Positions 1 to 10,524 of a stretch of DNA of 64,000 bases are shown here, in pieces. The stretch spans positions 389,936 to 453,935 of the forward strand of contig CAVOGX010000015.1 of assembly GCA_963695505.1 (NCBI GenBank), read 5' to 3'. The notes under the pieces were generated by a model. It saw only the letters and a program-made list of their open reading frames with translations, had not been told where the DNA came from and did no database searches. Both the position numbers and the translations under genes were made by a program. This stretch comes from JACSRF01 sp963695505 (GTDB lineage Bacteria; Chloroflexota; Anaerolineae; Promineifilales; Promineifilaceae). The number at the start of each line of letters is the position of its first letter. The stretch's first letter is position 1.

Positions 1-2439
1 GCTACCGCGCCGCACAAAACCGACTGGCTCAGGCTGAAGGGCAGCTCAGCGAACTGCGGGAGCGTTTGCAAGAGTTGCAGGGCAAAGCCGCCACGGCCGA
101 ATCTGACCAGGAAGCGCAGCGATTGACCGCTGAGCTGGCTGCCTTGAGCACACATTTGGGCAAGCTGCAAGCCGCGGCCGATTCGGCCCAGCAAAAGGCC
201 AATGAACAGCGGGAAAAAAGGGGCGAGCTGCAAAACCAGCGCCAGGCTCTCATCAACGAGCTGAAGCAGCTACGCCGCGAAGCCGCCAGCCAGAGCCAGG
301 CCCTGAGCCAGCGACAAAAAGTGGTGGCGCGCCTGGAAGCGAGAGTGGAAATGCTGGACCAGATGCGGCACAAGGAAACCAAAACCGCGCCAGGGGTGAC
401 GGTGCTAGGGCAGTTTGCCCAATTTCTGACCATCCCGCCTCAGTACGAAACGGCCGTTTCCGCCGCCCTGCACGACCGCCTCACCACCTTGCTGCTGCCA
501 GACGAGACTCAATTGTGGCGGCTGGTTGCCGATCAAGAAGGCACACTTACAGCCGCCGCTTTGGCCGATTTGCAGCCGCCCCCCTCCCCGCCGCTGCCCA
601 AGGATGACGCTGTTATCGGCTGGGCTGTAGACCTGGTGGCCTGCCAACCAGAGGCCCAACCGCTGGCCCAACTGCTGTTGGGGCCGGTGCTGCTGGTGCA
701 AGACGGCCGTTCTGCATACAGGCTGGCCCAATCTCTCCCTGCCGGTGCTGTGGCCGCTGCCCCTGATGGCTTTGTGGCCCATGCCGGGGGATTGGTAGAG
801 GTAAACGGCCGTTCTGCCCAAGACAACGTCCTTGCCCGCGAGGCAGAATGGCGGGAACGAAAGGATGAATTAGGCAGGATGAAGGACGAATTGGCCGCTT
901 TAGAAGGTCAATTCGCGGAGCAAAATGTGCGCATCCAAAAGATGCAAGAGCAGGTGGATGAGTTGCAGAATGAAGAGCGCCGCCTGGCTCAATTGGAAAA
1001 CGAAGCAGGGCAGCGGGTGGCCCAGGTGCAGCGCGACCTGGACCGCGCCCGCCAGCAGGAGCGCTATGCGCAGCAGCAGCAGGAAAACCTGGCATGGCAG
1101 GCGGAGACGCAGCAGCAGGAGCTGGCCCAACTGCAAGAGCGTATCGCACAGGCGGAGGCCGGGTTGGCAGGGTTGCAAGAGGAGGTTGTGGCGGGAGAAA
1201 CGGCCGTTGCCCACGCCCGCCAGCAGCTAGATGCCCTCCCCGTAGCCGAGGCCAGCCAGCAGCGCGTTACCCTGCAGCAAAGCATAGCCGCCGCGCAAAC
1301 CATTGTGGCCGGGCGGCAGGCCGTGGTAGACAGCCGCCACACCACCCTCAAGCAAGTGGAAGCGCAAATCCAGCGCCTGGGCCAGCGGCTGGCCGCCCTG
1401 CAAGCAGAGCAACAGCAAATCGACCTGGCCGACGAAGACGCCGCCCGTCAAAAATTGCAGCAGCATTTGGATGACCTGACTGCCCAACTGGAACCGTCGC
1501 GGCAGGCCCTCGGCGGCCACCGCCAGGAAATGCGCCAGTTGGAAGAGCAAATGGCCGCCATCCAGCGCCGCACCTTGGAACTGGAAACCCAGTACACCCA
1601 GGCCCAGGTCAAGCTTTCGCAGGAAGAAAACCACGTCGAGGGCCTGCAAGAGCGCATCAAAGCCGACCTGGGCATTGTAGCCTTGGCCTATGACGAAGAG
1701 CAGACCGGGCCCACCCCCCTGCCCATCAGCGAGGTGGTGGACCAACTGCCCACCGTCGCCGAACTGCCCGCCGACATCGAGGAAACTATTCACAACTACC
1801 GCGGGCAAATGCAGCGAATGGGAGCTATCAACCCCGACGCCCCCGAAGAGTACGAGGAAACCCAGGAACGTTATGATTTTCTCACCCAGCAAATAGAGGA
1901 TTTGAACGAAACCGAGCGGCAGCTACGCGAAGTGATTGCCGAATTAGACGAGCTCACCTCCCGCGCCTTTCGCAGAAACGGTGGAGAAAGTAAATGAGGT
2001 CTTTGGCGAGACCTTTACGCAGCTGTTTGGCGGCGGCTCGGCGCGGCTGGTGCTGACCGACCCCGACGACCTGACCATCAGCGGCGTGGACATCATCGCC
2101 CGGCTGCCCAACCGCCGCGAACAGGGGTTGGGGCTGCTCTCCGGCGGCGAACGCTCGCTGACGGCCGCGGCCCTCATCTTCTGCCTGCTCAAAGTGTCCC
2201 CCACCCCGTTCTGCATCATGGACGAGGTGGACGCCGCCCTGGACGAAGCCAATGTCAACCGTTTCCGCGAGCTGCTGCGCGAGCTGAGCCTGAAGACACA
2301 GTTCATCGTCATCACCCACAACCGGGGCACGGTGCAGGCGGCGCAAACCATTTACGGCATCAGCATGGGCGCCGACAGCGCCAGCCAGTCGATTTCCATC
2401 AAGCCGGAAGATTATTTGAAGCAGTCGGTTCTACTGTAA
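1..2439 (+). CDS. smc: Chromosome segregation protein SMC, 3' part, one frameshift
   Basis: The gene is open at the left edge; its codon frame starts at base 3. SMC is the ATPase of the condensin complex that compacts and segregates chromosomes. Visible are a coiled coil rich in Q, E, A and L, a hinge domain at about 390-820, a second long coiled coil to about 1950, and the C-terminal ATPase half with signature LSGGERS (about 2140), Walker B CIMDEVDAALD (about 2213) and the switch histidine in VITHNRG (about 2310). The frame changes by one base near 1975: one extra A in CGCAGAAACG would explain it, since removing it joins TSRAFR directly to ETVEKVNEVFGE. Both sides are well conserved and SMC is usually important, so a sequencing error is more likely than true inactivation. 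The N-terminal Walker A half lies outside the window. Confidence 0.95.
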
Positions 2440-2612
2440 GCAAAGGAGCCGTTTCTCAATGCGGGGTGATGAATGCTCAACGCCCGTTGACCGTTCACCA
2501 TTCACCATTCACTGTTAAATCGGCCGTTTCCCTCGTTGATCATAGGCAATTGATAGTTGCTAACGGCAATTTCGCCAGGGATGCTCCCGCGGAGCTTGGT
2601 CACTCTCACAAC

Positions 2613-2641
2613 TTGAGTTACCTACGCCTACTGTTTATAAT
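2613..2641 (+). promoter_or_regulatory. Sigma-70 type promoter upstream of lipoprotein gene
   Basis: TTGAGT (2613-2618), a 17-base spacer, then TATAAT (2636-2641). The next start codon is at 2794, which would leave a leader of about 145 bases. The rest of the 354-base gap 2440-2793 shows only short direct repeats of TTCACCA near 2495 and two CGGCCGTTT-type palindromes. The short open frame at 2466-2666 has no recognisable features. Confidence 0.5.
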
Positions 2642-2793
2642 GGGAATAGTCGTACTTATTCGATAACGGACTGACACCGGGAGCCACGCGCAGGTGTACC
2701 TATACTCCAAACCTTTCCCAGGACGGCCGTTTCAAGGTCTGTCTGCATGGTGCCCACTCACTACCAGAGCAGGCAGTCCAAAGGGGATGCTAT

Positions 2794-3468
2794 ATGCGCC
2801 AGCAATGGTCACCTTTACTGCTAATTAGCCTGTGCCTCTGTTTCTTCGTGTTGATGACACCCGGCTGCTCGCCGGATGAATCGACTCCCTCAACCACCCC
2901 CCGTCCCTCTCCCACAATAACGCCTACTGCTGCAGCTACGGTCTCAGCGCTCCCTAATGCCACGGCAACACCCACACCGACGGCAACCGCTGCCGTACCG
3001 CAGTTGCCCTCGCCAACGGTCACACTGCCAGTCTCAGCTTGTGCCGGACTTACTGGCAGTCTGGAAGTGAGCGTCCAGGTCGGGCCAGCAGAAGTGGCCG
3101 GGCTAGAACCGGTAGCCGTTGGGCAGATCCCCTTTTCAACCAGCGGCAGCGTGGCTCCCTTTACAGTTTCAGGGAGCGGTAACGTTGATTATAGCGACAT
3201 CCTGCAGCAGGAATGGGGCACCTATGCCGTCACTTTGAACATGCAGGCGACGATCACCGGCAGTTGCAGCGGTGCCGGCGGGTCAGAGCAGTTGGATCTG
3301 GTCATTGAAATGACCGGTGAACAGTTGGTCGTTGTTACCGCCGAAGGATTCCAGAACGAATATCCCTGGAGTGGGACTCATACCTTCGAGCTGGAGTTCC
3401 CGGTCATGAACGGCGCAACCAATGAGGGAGAAGGGTGGGCATTCACGCTGCTGTTAAGCGGAGAATAA
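2794..3468 (+). CDS. Putative lipoprotein, unknown function
   Basis: A 224-residue protein with a lipoprotein signal: Met-Arg, a hydrophobic stretch, then a lipobox ending TPGC at Cys25. A Pro/Thr/Ser-rich linker follows (about 27-70), typical of surface proteins in this phylum. A compact domain of about 150 residues then contains two cysteines that could form a disulfide. The start is supported by AAAGGGG about 8 bases upstream. I do not recognise the folded domain. It is probably exported and tethered to the membrane. It stands alone, with a candidate promoter upstream. Confidence 0.8.
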   Translation: MRQQWSPLLLISLCLCFFVLMTPGCSPDESTPSTTPRPSPTITPTAAATVSALPNATATPTPTATAAVPQLPSPTVTLPVSACAGLTGSLEVSVQVGPAEVAGLEPVAVGQIPFSTSGSVAPFTVSGSGNVDYSDILQQEWGTYAVTLNMQATITGSCSGAGGSEQLDLVIEMTGEQLVVVTAEGFQNEYPWSGTHTFELEFPVMNGATNEGEGWAFTLLLSGE

Positions 3469-3680
3469 TTCCTGATTAGGCAACCTCGAGTGTGTGTGCG
3501 AGCTCCCTGAATGAGTGGTCGGGTACAATCCTATTTTGGCGCCAACATCTTTGTTTGATTATGCCTTACGCGTCAGGGGCGAAACCGCCAGCAATGGTAG
3601 TGTGACCAAACTCGACGATCTCACAGCAGGCGAGCAGGTGCCAATTTGATCAAAATATAAAGTCCATCTAAAGCGACCGA

Positions 3681-4067
3681 TCAAAAGCTAAAAATCTGCT
3701 CCCCTTTTTCTAGCACCGGAAAGCGAACCGTTTCGTGGTGGTAATTTTGCCGTTCTTTTTGCTCCGGATGGTCGTAGTAAATTTGCGCTGTTAATTCGTA
3801 ATCATCCGTAGGTTCCTGGTCACGCAGGTGCAAGGTAAGGGTAATATTGGGCGAATTCGCCTCAATGAGCACCATAGTTCCGGCAATGACCCCGGCAGCG
3901 TTTTTCACGACGATTTCCACGGAGGGAGGTTCCAGAAAGGGGGTCATTTCCAGGCCCACGGCCACGCGGCGCAGGTCTTCGTACACAAACAGGCCAATTT
4001 GCTTAAAGCGCACGTCTTCCCGCGCTTTAGGAACTTCAAAGGAATTGTCGAAAAAGTTGATGTCCAT
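3681..4067 (-). CDS. Conserved-looking hypothetical protein, 128 aa
   Basis: A 128-residue soluble protein with no signal peptide or membrane segment. Alternating hydrophobic strands (VEIVVKNAAGV, TLTLHLRDQ, YELTAQIYYD) suggest a beta-sandwich. I do not recognise the family. Its start sits next to an 8-bp tandem repeat tract (4073-4140) that would form its leader or promoter region. It lies downstream of mfd on the same strand and could be co-transcribed, although the repeat tract separates them. Confidence 0.7.
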   Translation of the reverse strand: MDINFFDNSFEVPKAREDVRFKQIGLFVYEDLRRVAVGLEMTPFLEPPSVEIVVKNAAGVIAGTMVLIEANSPNITLTLHLRDQEPTDDYELTAQIYYDHPEQKERQNYHHETVRFPVLEKGEQIFSF

Positions 4068-4072
4068 AGAAT

Positions 4073-4140
4073 TTCAGCATCTCAGCATTTCAGCATCTCA
4101 GCATCTCAGCATTTCAGCATATCAGCATTTCAGCATATCA
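4073..4140. repeat. 8-bp tandem repeat, NTCAGCAT, about 8.5 copies
   Basis: Units TTCAGCAT, CTCAGCAT and ATCAGCAT follow one another without gaps for 68 bases; only the first base varies. The tract lies between the end of mfd (4187) and the start of the 128-aa gene (4067), directly upstream of that start codon. Confidence 0.95.
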
Positions 4141-4186
4141 GGTCAACTACCTGACAGACTGACAATCTGAAGGGCTGAAAGATTGA

Positions 4187-7100
4187 CTAGCTCCTCTCCA
4201 GTTTTTCCAATATTTGCACCAGGGCCACCTGCCATTCGTGGGTGCTCAGGTCGCGCGTCATCCAGATGGCTTTACGGCTAACGCGCACGGCCTCGCCCAG
4301 ATAGCGCTGCAGGCGGATAGCGGTCAATGTTTTCCAGTTCGGAGATGCGGATGCGAATTTGACCGACTTCGGTGGTTACGGCCGTTACCAGCGCCCGTTC
4401 CGCCAACGCCTTGATCCGTAATTGGTACAGCAAATTATGCACCGGATCAGGAATCGGGCCAAAGCGGTCCGCCAGTTCCGCCGCCATCTCGTCAATCTCT
4501 GCCAGCGTATCCAGCATCGCCATGCGCCGGTACAGCCGCAGCCGCAGCGCCGCATCCGGCACATAATCCGTGCGGCACATAGGCCGCCAACGGCAAATCA
4601 ATGAGCGTCGCTTCCGGCAATCTCCGCGGGCAGCGTCTCGCCCCTGCGCTTCCGCCTTGCGCCGCTTAACCGCATTCGCCAGCAGCCGCGTGTACAAATC
4701 AAACCCCACCGCCGAAATATGGCCGCTTTGCTGCCCGCCCAGCAAATCGCCCGCCCCGCGAATCTCCATATCGCGCATGGCAATCGGATAACCCGCGCCC
4801 AACTCCGTGTGCTCCGCCATCGTTTCCAGACGCGCCTGGGCATCCGTCGTCAGCGTGCGCCAGGGTGCATGGAAGAAATAGGCATAGGCCCGGCGCACCC
4901 CGCGCCCCACCCGGCCGCGCAGCTGGTACAAGCTGCGACAGACCAAACTGCTCCGCCCGATCCACAATCAAGCGTATTGGCGTTGGGGAAGTCCAGGCCG
5001 CTTTCAATGATCGTCGTGCTGAACAGAATATCAATCTCGCCCTCAGCAAAGTCGGTCATGATGCGCTCCAAGCTGCCGCTCGCTCATCTGCCCATGCCCG
5101 ACGACAACCCGCGCTTCCGGCACCAGCTTCTCAATCTGGCGGCTGCACAATGTCAATGGTTTGCACCCGGTTGTGCACGAAGAACACCTGCCCGCCCCGA
5201 TCCAGTTCGCGCAAAATGGCCCGGCGCAGACGCGGCTTCGTCCACTTCGCCCACGTAGGTTTGCACCGGCAGCCGCTCCGCCGGGGCCGTGTCGATGATG
5301 CTGATGTCGCGCACGCCGGTCAGGCTCATGTACAGGGTGCGCGGAATGGGCGTCGCCGTCATGGTCAGCACGTCCACCTCGGTGCGCCACTGCTTCAGCT
5401 TCTCTTTGTGGGCCACGCCAAAACGCTGCTCTTCGTCAATGATGACCAGCCCCAAATCTTTGAAGGAAACGTCATCCGAAAGCAGGCGATGGGTGCCGAT
5501 GATGATGTCCACTTTGCCGTCGCGCACATTGCTGCACGATGCGCTCTTGCTGGCTTTGGGTGCGGAAGCGAGAAAGCATTTCCACTTGACCGGAAACGGC
5601 GACAGTCGGTCGCGGAAGGTATGGTAATGCTGCTGGGCCAGGATGGTGGTGGGCACCAGGATAGCCACCTGCTTGCCATCCATCACCGCCTTGAAGGCCG
5701 CCCGCAGGGCCACTTCGGTTTTGCCATAGCCCACATCGCCGCAAATCAGGCGATCCATGGGCTGCGGCCTGTTCCATATCCGCCTTCACTTCGGCAATGA
5801 CGCGCAGTTGGTCTTCTGTTTCCCGGTAGGGGAAGCTGGCTTCCAATTCCGCCTGCCATTCGGTATCGGGCGAAAAAGCGTGACCGGGAACCGTTTCGCG
5901 GGCCGCATACAGTTCGAGCAGTTCGCCAGCCAGTTCGTCGGCGGCCTGCTGCGCTTTGGCTTTGGCCTTGCGTCCAGGATCGTTCGCCCAGGCGGTGCAT
6001 GGCCGGCGGCCGTTCGTCGGAGCCAATCCATTTGCTCAGGCGGTCGGCCTGATGCACAGGCACGTAAAGCGTGTCGCTGTTGGCGTAATTCACGAGCAAA
6101 TATTCGCGCTCCATGCCGCCAATATTGCGCACGACCAGCCCCTGAAACGGCCCAATGCCATATTCCAGATGGACCACAAAATCGCCGGCCTGAATGTCGG
6201 CAAAATGGGTTTCGGGGGCAGAGGGGCGCGGGGCTACGCCAGCGACGCGGCGCGGGTCGATTCCAGCCAAATATTTCGGCATCGGTGAGCAGATCAAGCA
6301 GAATTTCATTGTCCTCGCGGCGTACCAGGGTAAAGCCTTCGGCTAGCCCGCCGTTGACAAAGGTAAGGATTCCGTCGGCAGGCATCACGGAAAGAGCATC
6401 CTGTGGGAGCGGAGGAGCGGAGGGGCGGAGGAGTAAGGATCTGTCTCCCCGACCCCCTTGCTCCCCAGGACCGAAGGTCGCCGCCCCCTTGTTCTCTTCC
6501 CGCCACAGTTCGGCCAGACGGGCGGCCTGGCGGCTGACGACGACGATGCGGTCGCCTTCGCGCTGAGCAGAGCGCAGTTGGGTCATGAGGGGGCGCATTT
6601 GCCCGCCGTAGCGGGGACCGGGTTCAAAGGATTCTGCAAGCTGGGTTAACGGCCGTTCTCCTTCCACCATCTCATCCACTTCCTGTTCGCCCAAAATGAG
6701 CGGCTGCCACCATTGCAGGTCGGCGGCCATGGGCTGCCAGTTAAAAACCGGGCTGGGGTAGCCAGGGGGCAGCGTGGACTGCTCTTCACGCATCTGGTCG
6801 GCATGGTAAAGAAAGTCGGCAACGGCCGTTTCCAGCGCAGGCCAATCATCCACCACCACCAGCGCATTTTCCGGCAAATAATCCAGCAAGCTGGCAGGCT
6901 GTGGATACAGCAGGGGCATGTAATATTCCAACGTGGGAAAAACATTCCCCATTCGCAAGCCCGCAATGTCATCCCGCCAGGAGGGAAGGCTGCCCTCAGC
7001 CGGGTTCTCCGATTCGGGAATGGAGAGTGCATATTCCCGGGCGACGCCAGGCAGCGCCTCTCGCGCTGGGGGGATAATAATAGACTCCACCTGGCTACTG

Positions 7101-7789
7101 TCATGCACTGTCAGAGACCGCTGGGTAGCCGGGTCAAAATAGCGCATGGTATCAATCTCATCCCCAAAAAGCTCAATGCGCACAGGAAATGGCGTAGACA
7201 CCGGGTAAATGTCCAAAATGCCGCCGCGCCGTGAAAACTGCCCGGCCGCCTCCACCACGCTCACGTTTTCGTAGCCAATGTCTGCCCAAGCCTCAGTAAT
7301 TTTCTCCAGGTCAATGACACCCCCCAGGCGCAGCACGCGGGTTGCGGATAAAAAGCGGCGTTTGGGCAAGGTTTTTTGCAGCAGCGCCCGCGCAGAGGTG
7401 AGGACAAGAGGTGGGTGGAGTGCGGCGGGGATGAGGGGATGCTGCCCGGCCATGAAGCGGGTAAAGACTTGCAGGCGACCAATGCGCGTCCGTTCGCTCC
7501 AGGGGCCGCGGTCATAAGGCAGCGGTGTTGGTTCCGGAAGACGGAGAAGGTTGCTGGTATCGGGCAGCCAGTTTTCCAGAGCCTGTTGCCAGGAAACGGC
7601 CGCATCCATCCGTCCTGTAACCAATATGACAGGAACCTGCCGCTCCATGAACAGGCGGGCCAGAACCGGCGCACGGGCACTGCGCGGCAGCAGCAGCGCC
7701 GGTAAAGGCTTCCGAGAGTCCAGAGCAACACTTAGCTCTTGCCAGGCCGGTAACTGATTGAAGATGTCTAAAATGCCAGAAATGCTCAT
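4187..7789 (-). pseudogene. mfd: Transcription-repair coupling factor Mfd, many indels
   Basis: Mfd removes stalled RNA polymerase from DNA lesions and recruits UvrA. The gene starts at 7789 and its natural stop is TAG at 4187-4189, about 1200 codons, the usual family length. The first 515 or so codons are intact (UvrB-like region with FSRRGGILDIYP). After that the reading frame changes repeatedly: near 6245, 5985, 5765, 5600, 5535, 5222, 5140, 5075, 4970, 4935, 4620 (a pair) and 4310. All family motifs remain readable across frames: the polymerase-binding region (GDFVVHLEYGIG), Walker A in GDVGYGKTEVA, DEEQ, TATPIPRT, SGLDFPNANT and YQLRGRVGRG. Motif conservation with only single-base indels suggests local sequence error or very recent inactivation. 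It lies 53 bases downstream of pth, a common pairing. Confidence 0.9.
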
Positions 7790-7842
7790 AATTTAGCTGT
7801 TAGCGGTTTGCAGATAGCTGATAGCCGTTTGCCCCATACCGA

Positions 7843-8436
7843 TTACTGTTCGCCATTTTCCGGTAGCTGCTTGTTGTGGCGCGACATTGCCAGTTGAATT
7901 CCTTCCATGAGGAAGGTTTCGATGGCTTGCAGAGCTTCGTCTAAAATCTCGTTGAGTAACGGCCGTTCCTCATCACCAAAGTCGCGCAACACCCAGGCTG
8001 CGGGGTCCATACGACCGGGTGGGCGACCAATGCCCAGCCGCAAGCGCGGAAACTCCTGACCCAAGTGGTTGATGATAGACTTCATGCCGTTGTGCCCCCC
8101 GGCGCCGCCTTGTTCGCGCAGGCGGATGGCGCCAAAAGGCAAGTCCAGTTCGTCGTATACGACCAGCACCTTTTCGGGCGGAATTTTATAAAAATTAGCC
8201 ACAGCACCGACACTATCCCCGCTGAGGTTCATAAAGGTTTGCGGTTTGGCCAAGATGACGGCGTGCTGGTGAATTCGGCCGTTTCCCACGATGGCCTTAT
8301 TTTTGACGCTGTTCAAGGCAATGCCAAACTTCTCGGCAACCCTGTCGACAGCCATAAAGCCAATGTTGTGCCGGTTGTTCTTGTATTTTTGGCCGGGATT
8401 TCCCAGCCCCACGATGAGATAACGGTCGGTAGGCAT
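7843..8436 (-). CDS. pth: Peptidyl-tRNA hydrolase
   Basis: This enzyme cleaves the ester bond of peptidyl-tRNAs released prematurely from ribosomes, which recycles tRNA. The 197-residue protein has the family signatures: YLIVGLGNPG at the start, the catalytic His in NRHNIGF, KPQTFMNLSG, DELDLPFG and GGAGGHNGMKSI. I place the start at ATG 8436, which leaves only a short lead before LIVGLGNPG. A GGAAG lies about 12 bases upstream, and the longer in-frame form from 8493 adds 19 residues not expected in the family. The AACGGCCGTT palindrome sits between the ribosome site and the start. mfd follows on the same strand. Confidence 0.95.
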   Translation of the reverse strand: MPTDRYLIVGLGNPGQKYKNNRHNIGFMAVDRVAEKFGIALNSVKNKAIVGNGRIHQHAVILAKPQTFMNLSGDSVGAVANFYKIPPEKVLVVYDELDLPFGAIRLREQGGAGGHNGMKSIINHLGQEFPRLRLGIGRPPGRMDPAAWVLRDFGDEERPLLNEILDEALQAIETFLMEGIQLAMSRHNKQLPENGEQ

Positions 8437-8529
8437 AACGGCCGTTTCTTCCTTTTTTACAATCCCTAAGACGCGTCGCCACATTTGTCGCAACCTACAT
8501 CCAAAATCTATGGTGAGATAGTTTGCTTT

Positions 8530-10479
8530 TCATTGCGCCACGTCCCATTCATACACATTCCACAACTCCGATGGTTGGGTTGGGTCCAGCCGCAGCCCCG
8601 TTACACCCTGGCGTACGGCGGCAACTTTCAAATAATTAAACAAGGGAACCATTGGCACTTGCTCAGCCCAAATACGCAGGGCGGCCTGGTGATTTTCCAC
8701 GTAAACGGCCGTACCCGGCAAAGCGTTGAGGGCTGCATTACAGGCGGCTTCAAATTCGGCGTTCGCCCACCCGCTGACGTTAACATTGCCCCAACCGCCA
8801 AATCCTTCTTGCGTCGGACCGGTGATATTTCGCTCCAGCCACAAATGGCAGGCGGGCTGCGGGCTGCCCAACCAGGCAAACATGCCCAGCTCAAATCGCC
8901 GCCCAAAGAGCAAACCCAGCGGGCCATCGTTATACCAATCCTCTGGCGGCAAGAATTCAGTCACAACTTCAATACCACATTCAGACAGGTTTTCCTGGAA
9001 AATTGCCGCTGCCCGGGCGCGCACCGGGTTGGCGTTGTCCGTAGTCAGCCGCACGCTAAAGGATGCACCTGTTGTGGGGTCTTCGCGCAAGCCATCGCCG
9101 TTGGTGTCCCGGTAACCGGCAGCGTCCAGCAGTGCATTGCCAGCCGCCGGATCAAATGGCCATTGGCTCAGGTCGGCTGGATAGAGGGGGTGATTGGCGG
9201 GGATATAGGCCGGCATCACCGTTGTCTGGCCTGAAAATATTTCATTGACCATGCGCTGGCGGTCAGTGCATTGCGTAATGCCCTGACGTACGCGGGGGTC
9301 TTGGAACCAGTCGGGGCGAACAAAGTTCTGGAATCCTTCGGCCAGGTAAAAGTTGACGCTGAAATCGATATGTTCGTAGACGGCGCTGGGAGCAACGGCC
9401 ATTTCCACCTCATCCAGTACCTGCAATTCAGGAAGCAGGTTGAAATTAAGCAAATCTTGCGTTGTCACGTCGCAGCCGGCCAATCCCGTCGCCAGGAGCG
9501 CCTCACCATCTGGTACAAAGCGCACATTTAGAATTTCCAGGTACGGCAGCCCTTCATTCGCGCGGTAATAATTTGGATTCCTCACCAGCGTGAGGCCATC
9601 GGCTGTAGAAGCGCTTACCACAAACGGGCCGCTGCTCAATGGCGTCAAAGTGGTCTCCGACGAACTCAGCAGCTCAGCGGCAGATAGGCTGCCTAATTGG
9701 TGCTGCGGCAGCGGTTCCCAAACATGGGTCACATAATCAGCCGGTAAATAGCCCGGCAGCCCTGTCCAGCGGAGAGTCAAATCGCCGGTAGCCTCATAAC
9801 TGGCCGTGCGGCGCACTTTTCGCTTGTCTCCGGGGGTTTCCGGATCAGCAATAACTTGATAACTAAAAACTGAATCGGCGGCGGTGACAACCATGCCATC
9901 CGACCAGACCAGGGGTTTAAGAGTAAAATCTACGGTCATTTGCTGCATTATCACCGGCTGGTCAGACACGGTGACCAGGCTGCCGTCGCTGTTGAAAACG
10001 GTCAAACCCTCACGCAGCACGTGGCTCTCACCGCGAAAATCTACTACCGGGTCGCCCAGGCGCACGGTTACCGTTTGAATGCTCACATCCCCTTCGTCTG
10101 GATGAGGCAGTTTGGCTAAACCCTGGGGCTGATATCCATACCTCAGCGCGGTATACAAACTCTCGTAAATGGCATGGCGCAGAGCCAGAGCAGAAAGAGA
10201 TTGCTCGCCATAGAGGTAGAGGTTATCAGGTTGTCGCCCCATACACACTGTTAGCGCTTTGGGTGGAATAGGCGTGGCCGTGGGTGGCAGAGGAGTATTG
10301 GGCTGTTGGGTGGCGGCGGGTGCATCGACGGTCGATTGAGGCTGGGAGACCGTGGCGTTTTGGTTTTCGGCTGTTTCTTGACCAGCCGAGGTCGTCGCGG
10401 GAACGGCCGTGTTGGCTTCCTGGCACGCCGTGATCAAAATCAAGATCAAAATAAGTGGTATGAAGTTGATTCGTTTCAA
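8530..10479 (-). CDS. ABC transporter substrate-binding lipoprotein, family 5
   Basis: A 649-residue exported lipoprotein of the peptide/nickel-binding family (SBP_bac_5). The signal peptide ends in lipobox LITAC at about Cys19, followed by a Thr/Pro/Gln-rich linker and the large bilobed binding domain. The start is best placed at TTG 10479, because AGGAG lies 6 bases upstream. A longer in-frame form from TTG 10494 would put that ribosome site inside the gene. No permease or ATPase genes are next to it, so the transporter partners lie elsewhere or it acts as a solute sensor. The ligand cannot be told from sequence. It probably shares a transcript with the membrane protein gene upstream (10525-11358). 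Confidence 0.85.
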   Translation of the reverse strand: MKRINFIPLILILILITACQEANTAVPATTSAGQETAENQNATVSQPQSTVDAPAATQQPNTPLPPTATPIPPKALTVCMGRQPDNLYLYGEQSLSALALRHAIYESLYTALRYGYQPQGLAKLPHPDEGDVSIQTVTVRLGDPVVDFRGESHVLREGLTVFNSDGSLVTVSDQPVIMQQMTVDFTLKPLVWSDGMVVTAADSVFSYQVIADPETPGDKRKVRRTASYEATGDLTLRWTGLPGYLPADYVTHVWEPLPQHQLGSLSAAELLSSSETTLTPLSSGPFVVSASTADGLTLVRNPNYYRANEGLPYLEILNVRFVPDGEALLATGLAGCDVTTQDLLNFNLLPELQVLDEVEMAVAPSAVYEHIDFSVNFYLAEGFQNFVRPDWFQDPRVRQGITQCTDRQRMVNEIFSGQTTVMPAYIPANHPLYPADLSQWPFDPAAGNALLDAAGYRDTNGDGLREDPTTGASFSVRLTTDNANPVRARAAAIFQENLSECGIEVVTEFLPPEDWYNDGPLGLLFGRRFELGMFAWLGSPQPACHLWLERNITGPTQEGFGGWGNVNVSGWANAEFEAACNAALNALPGTAVYVENHQAALRIWAEQVPMVPLFNYLKVAAVRQGVTGLRLDPTQPSELWNVYEWDVAQ

Positions 10480-10524
10480 TGGTTCTCCTAACAAAAAGGG
10501 AAGGATAAATAATAAAAATTTAGC

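Noticed and set aside
1227..1892. Long minus-strand open frame inside smc
   Set aside because: Shadow of GC-rich coiled-coil coding sequence; no recognisable domain and the plus frame is clearly smc.
2466..2666. 66-codon plus-strand open frame
   Set aside because: No ribosome site, overlaps the candidate promoter and contains short simple repeats.
4073..4140. Possible CRISPR-like array
   Set aside because: Units are only 8 bases and have no spacers.
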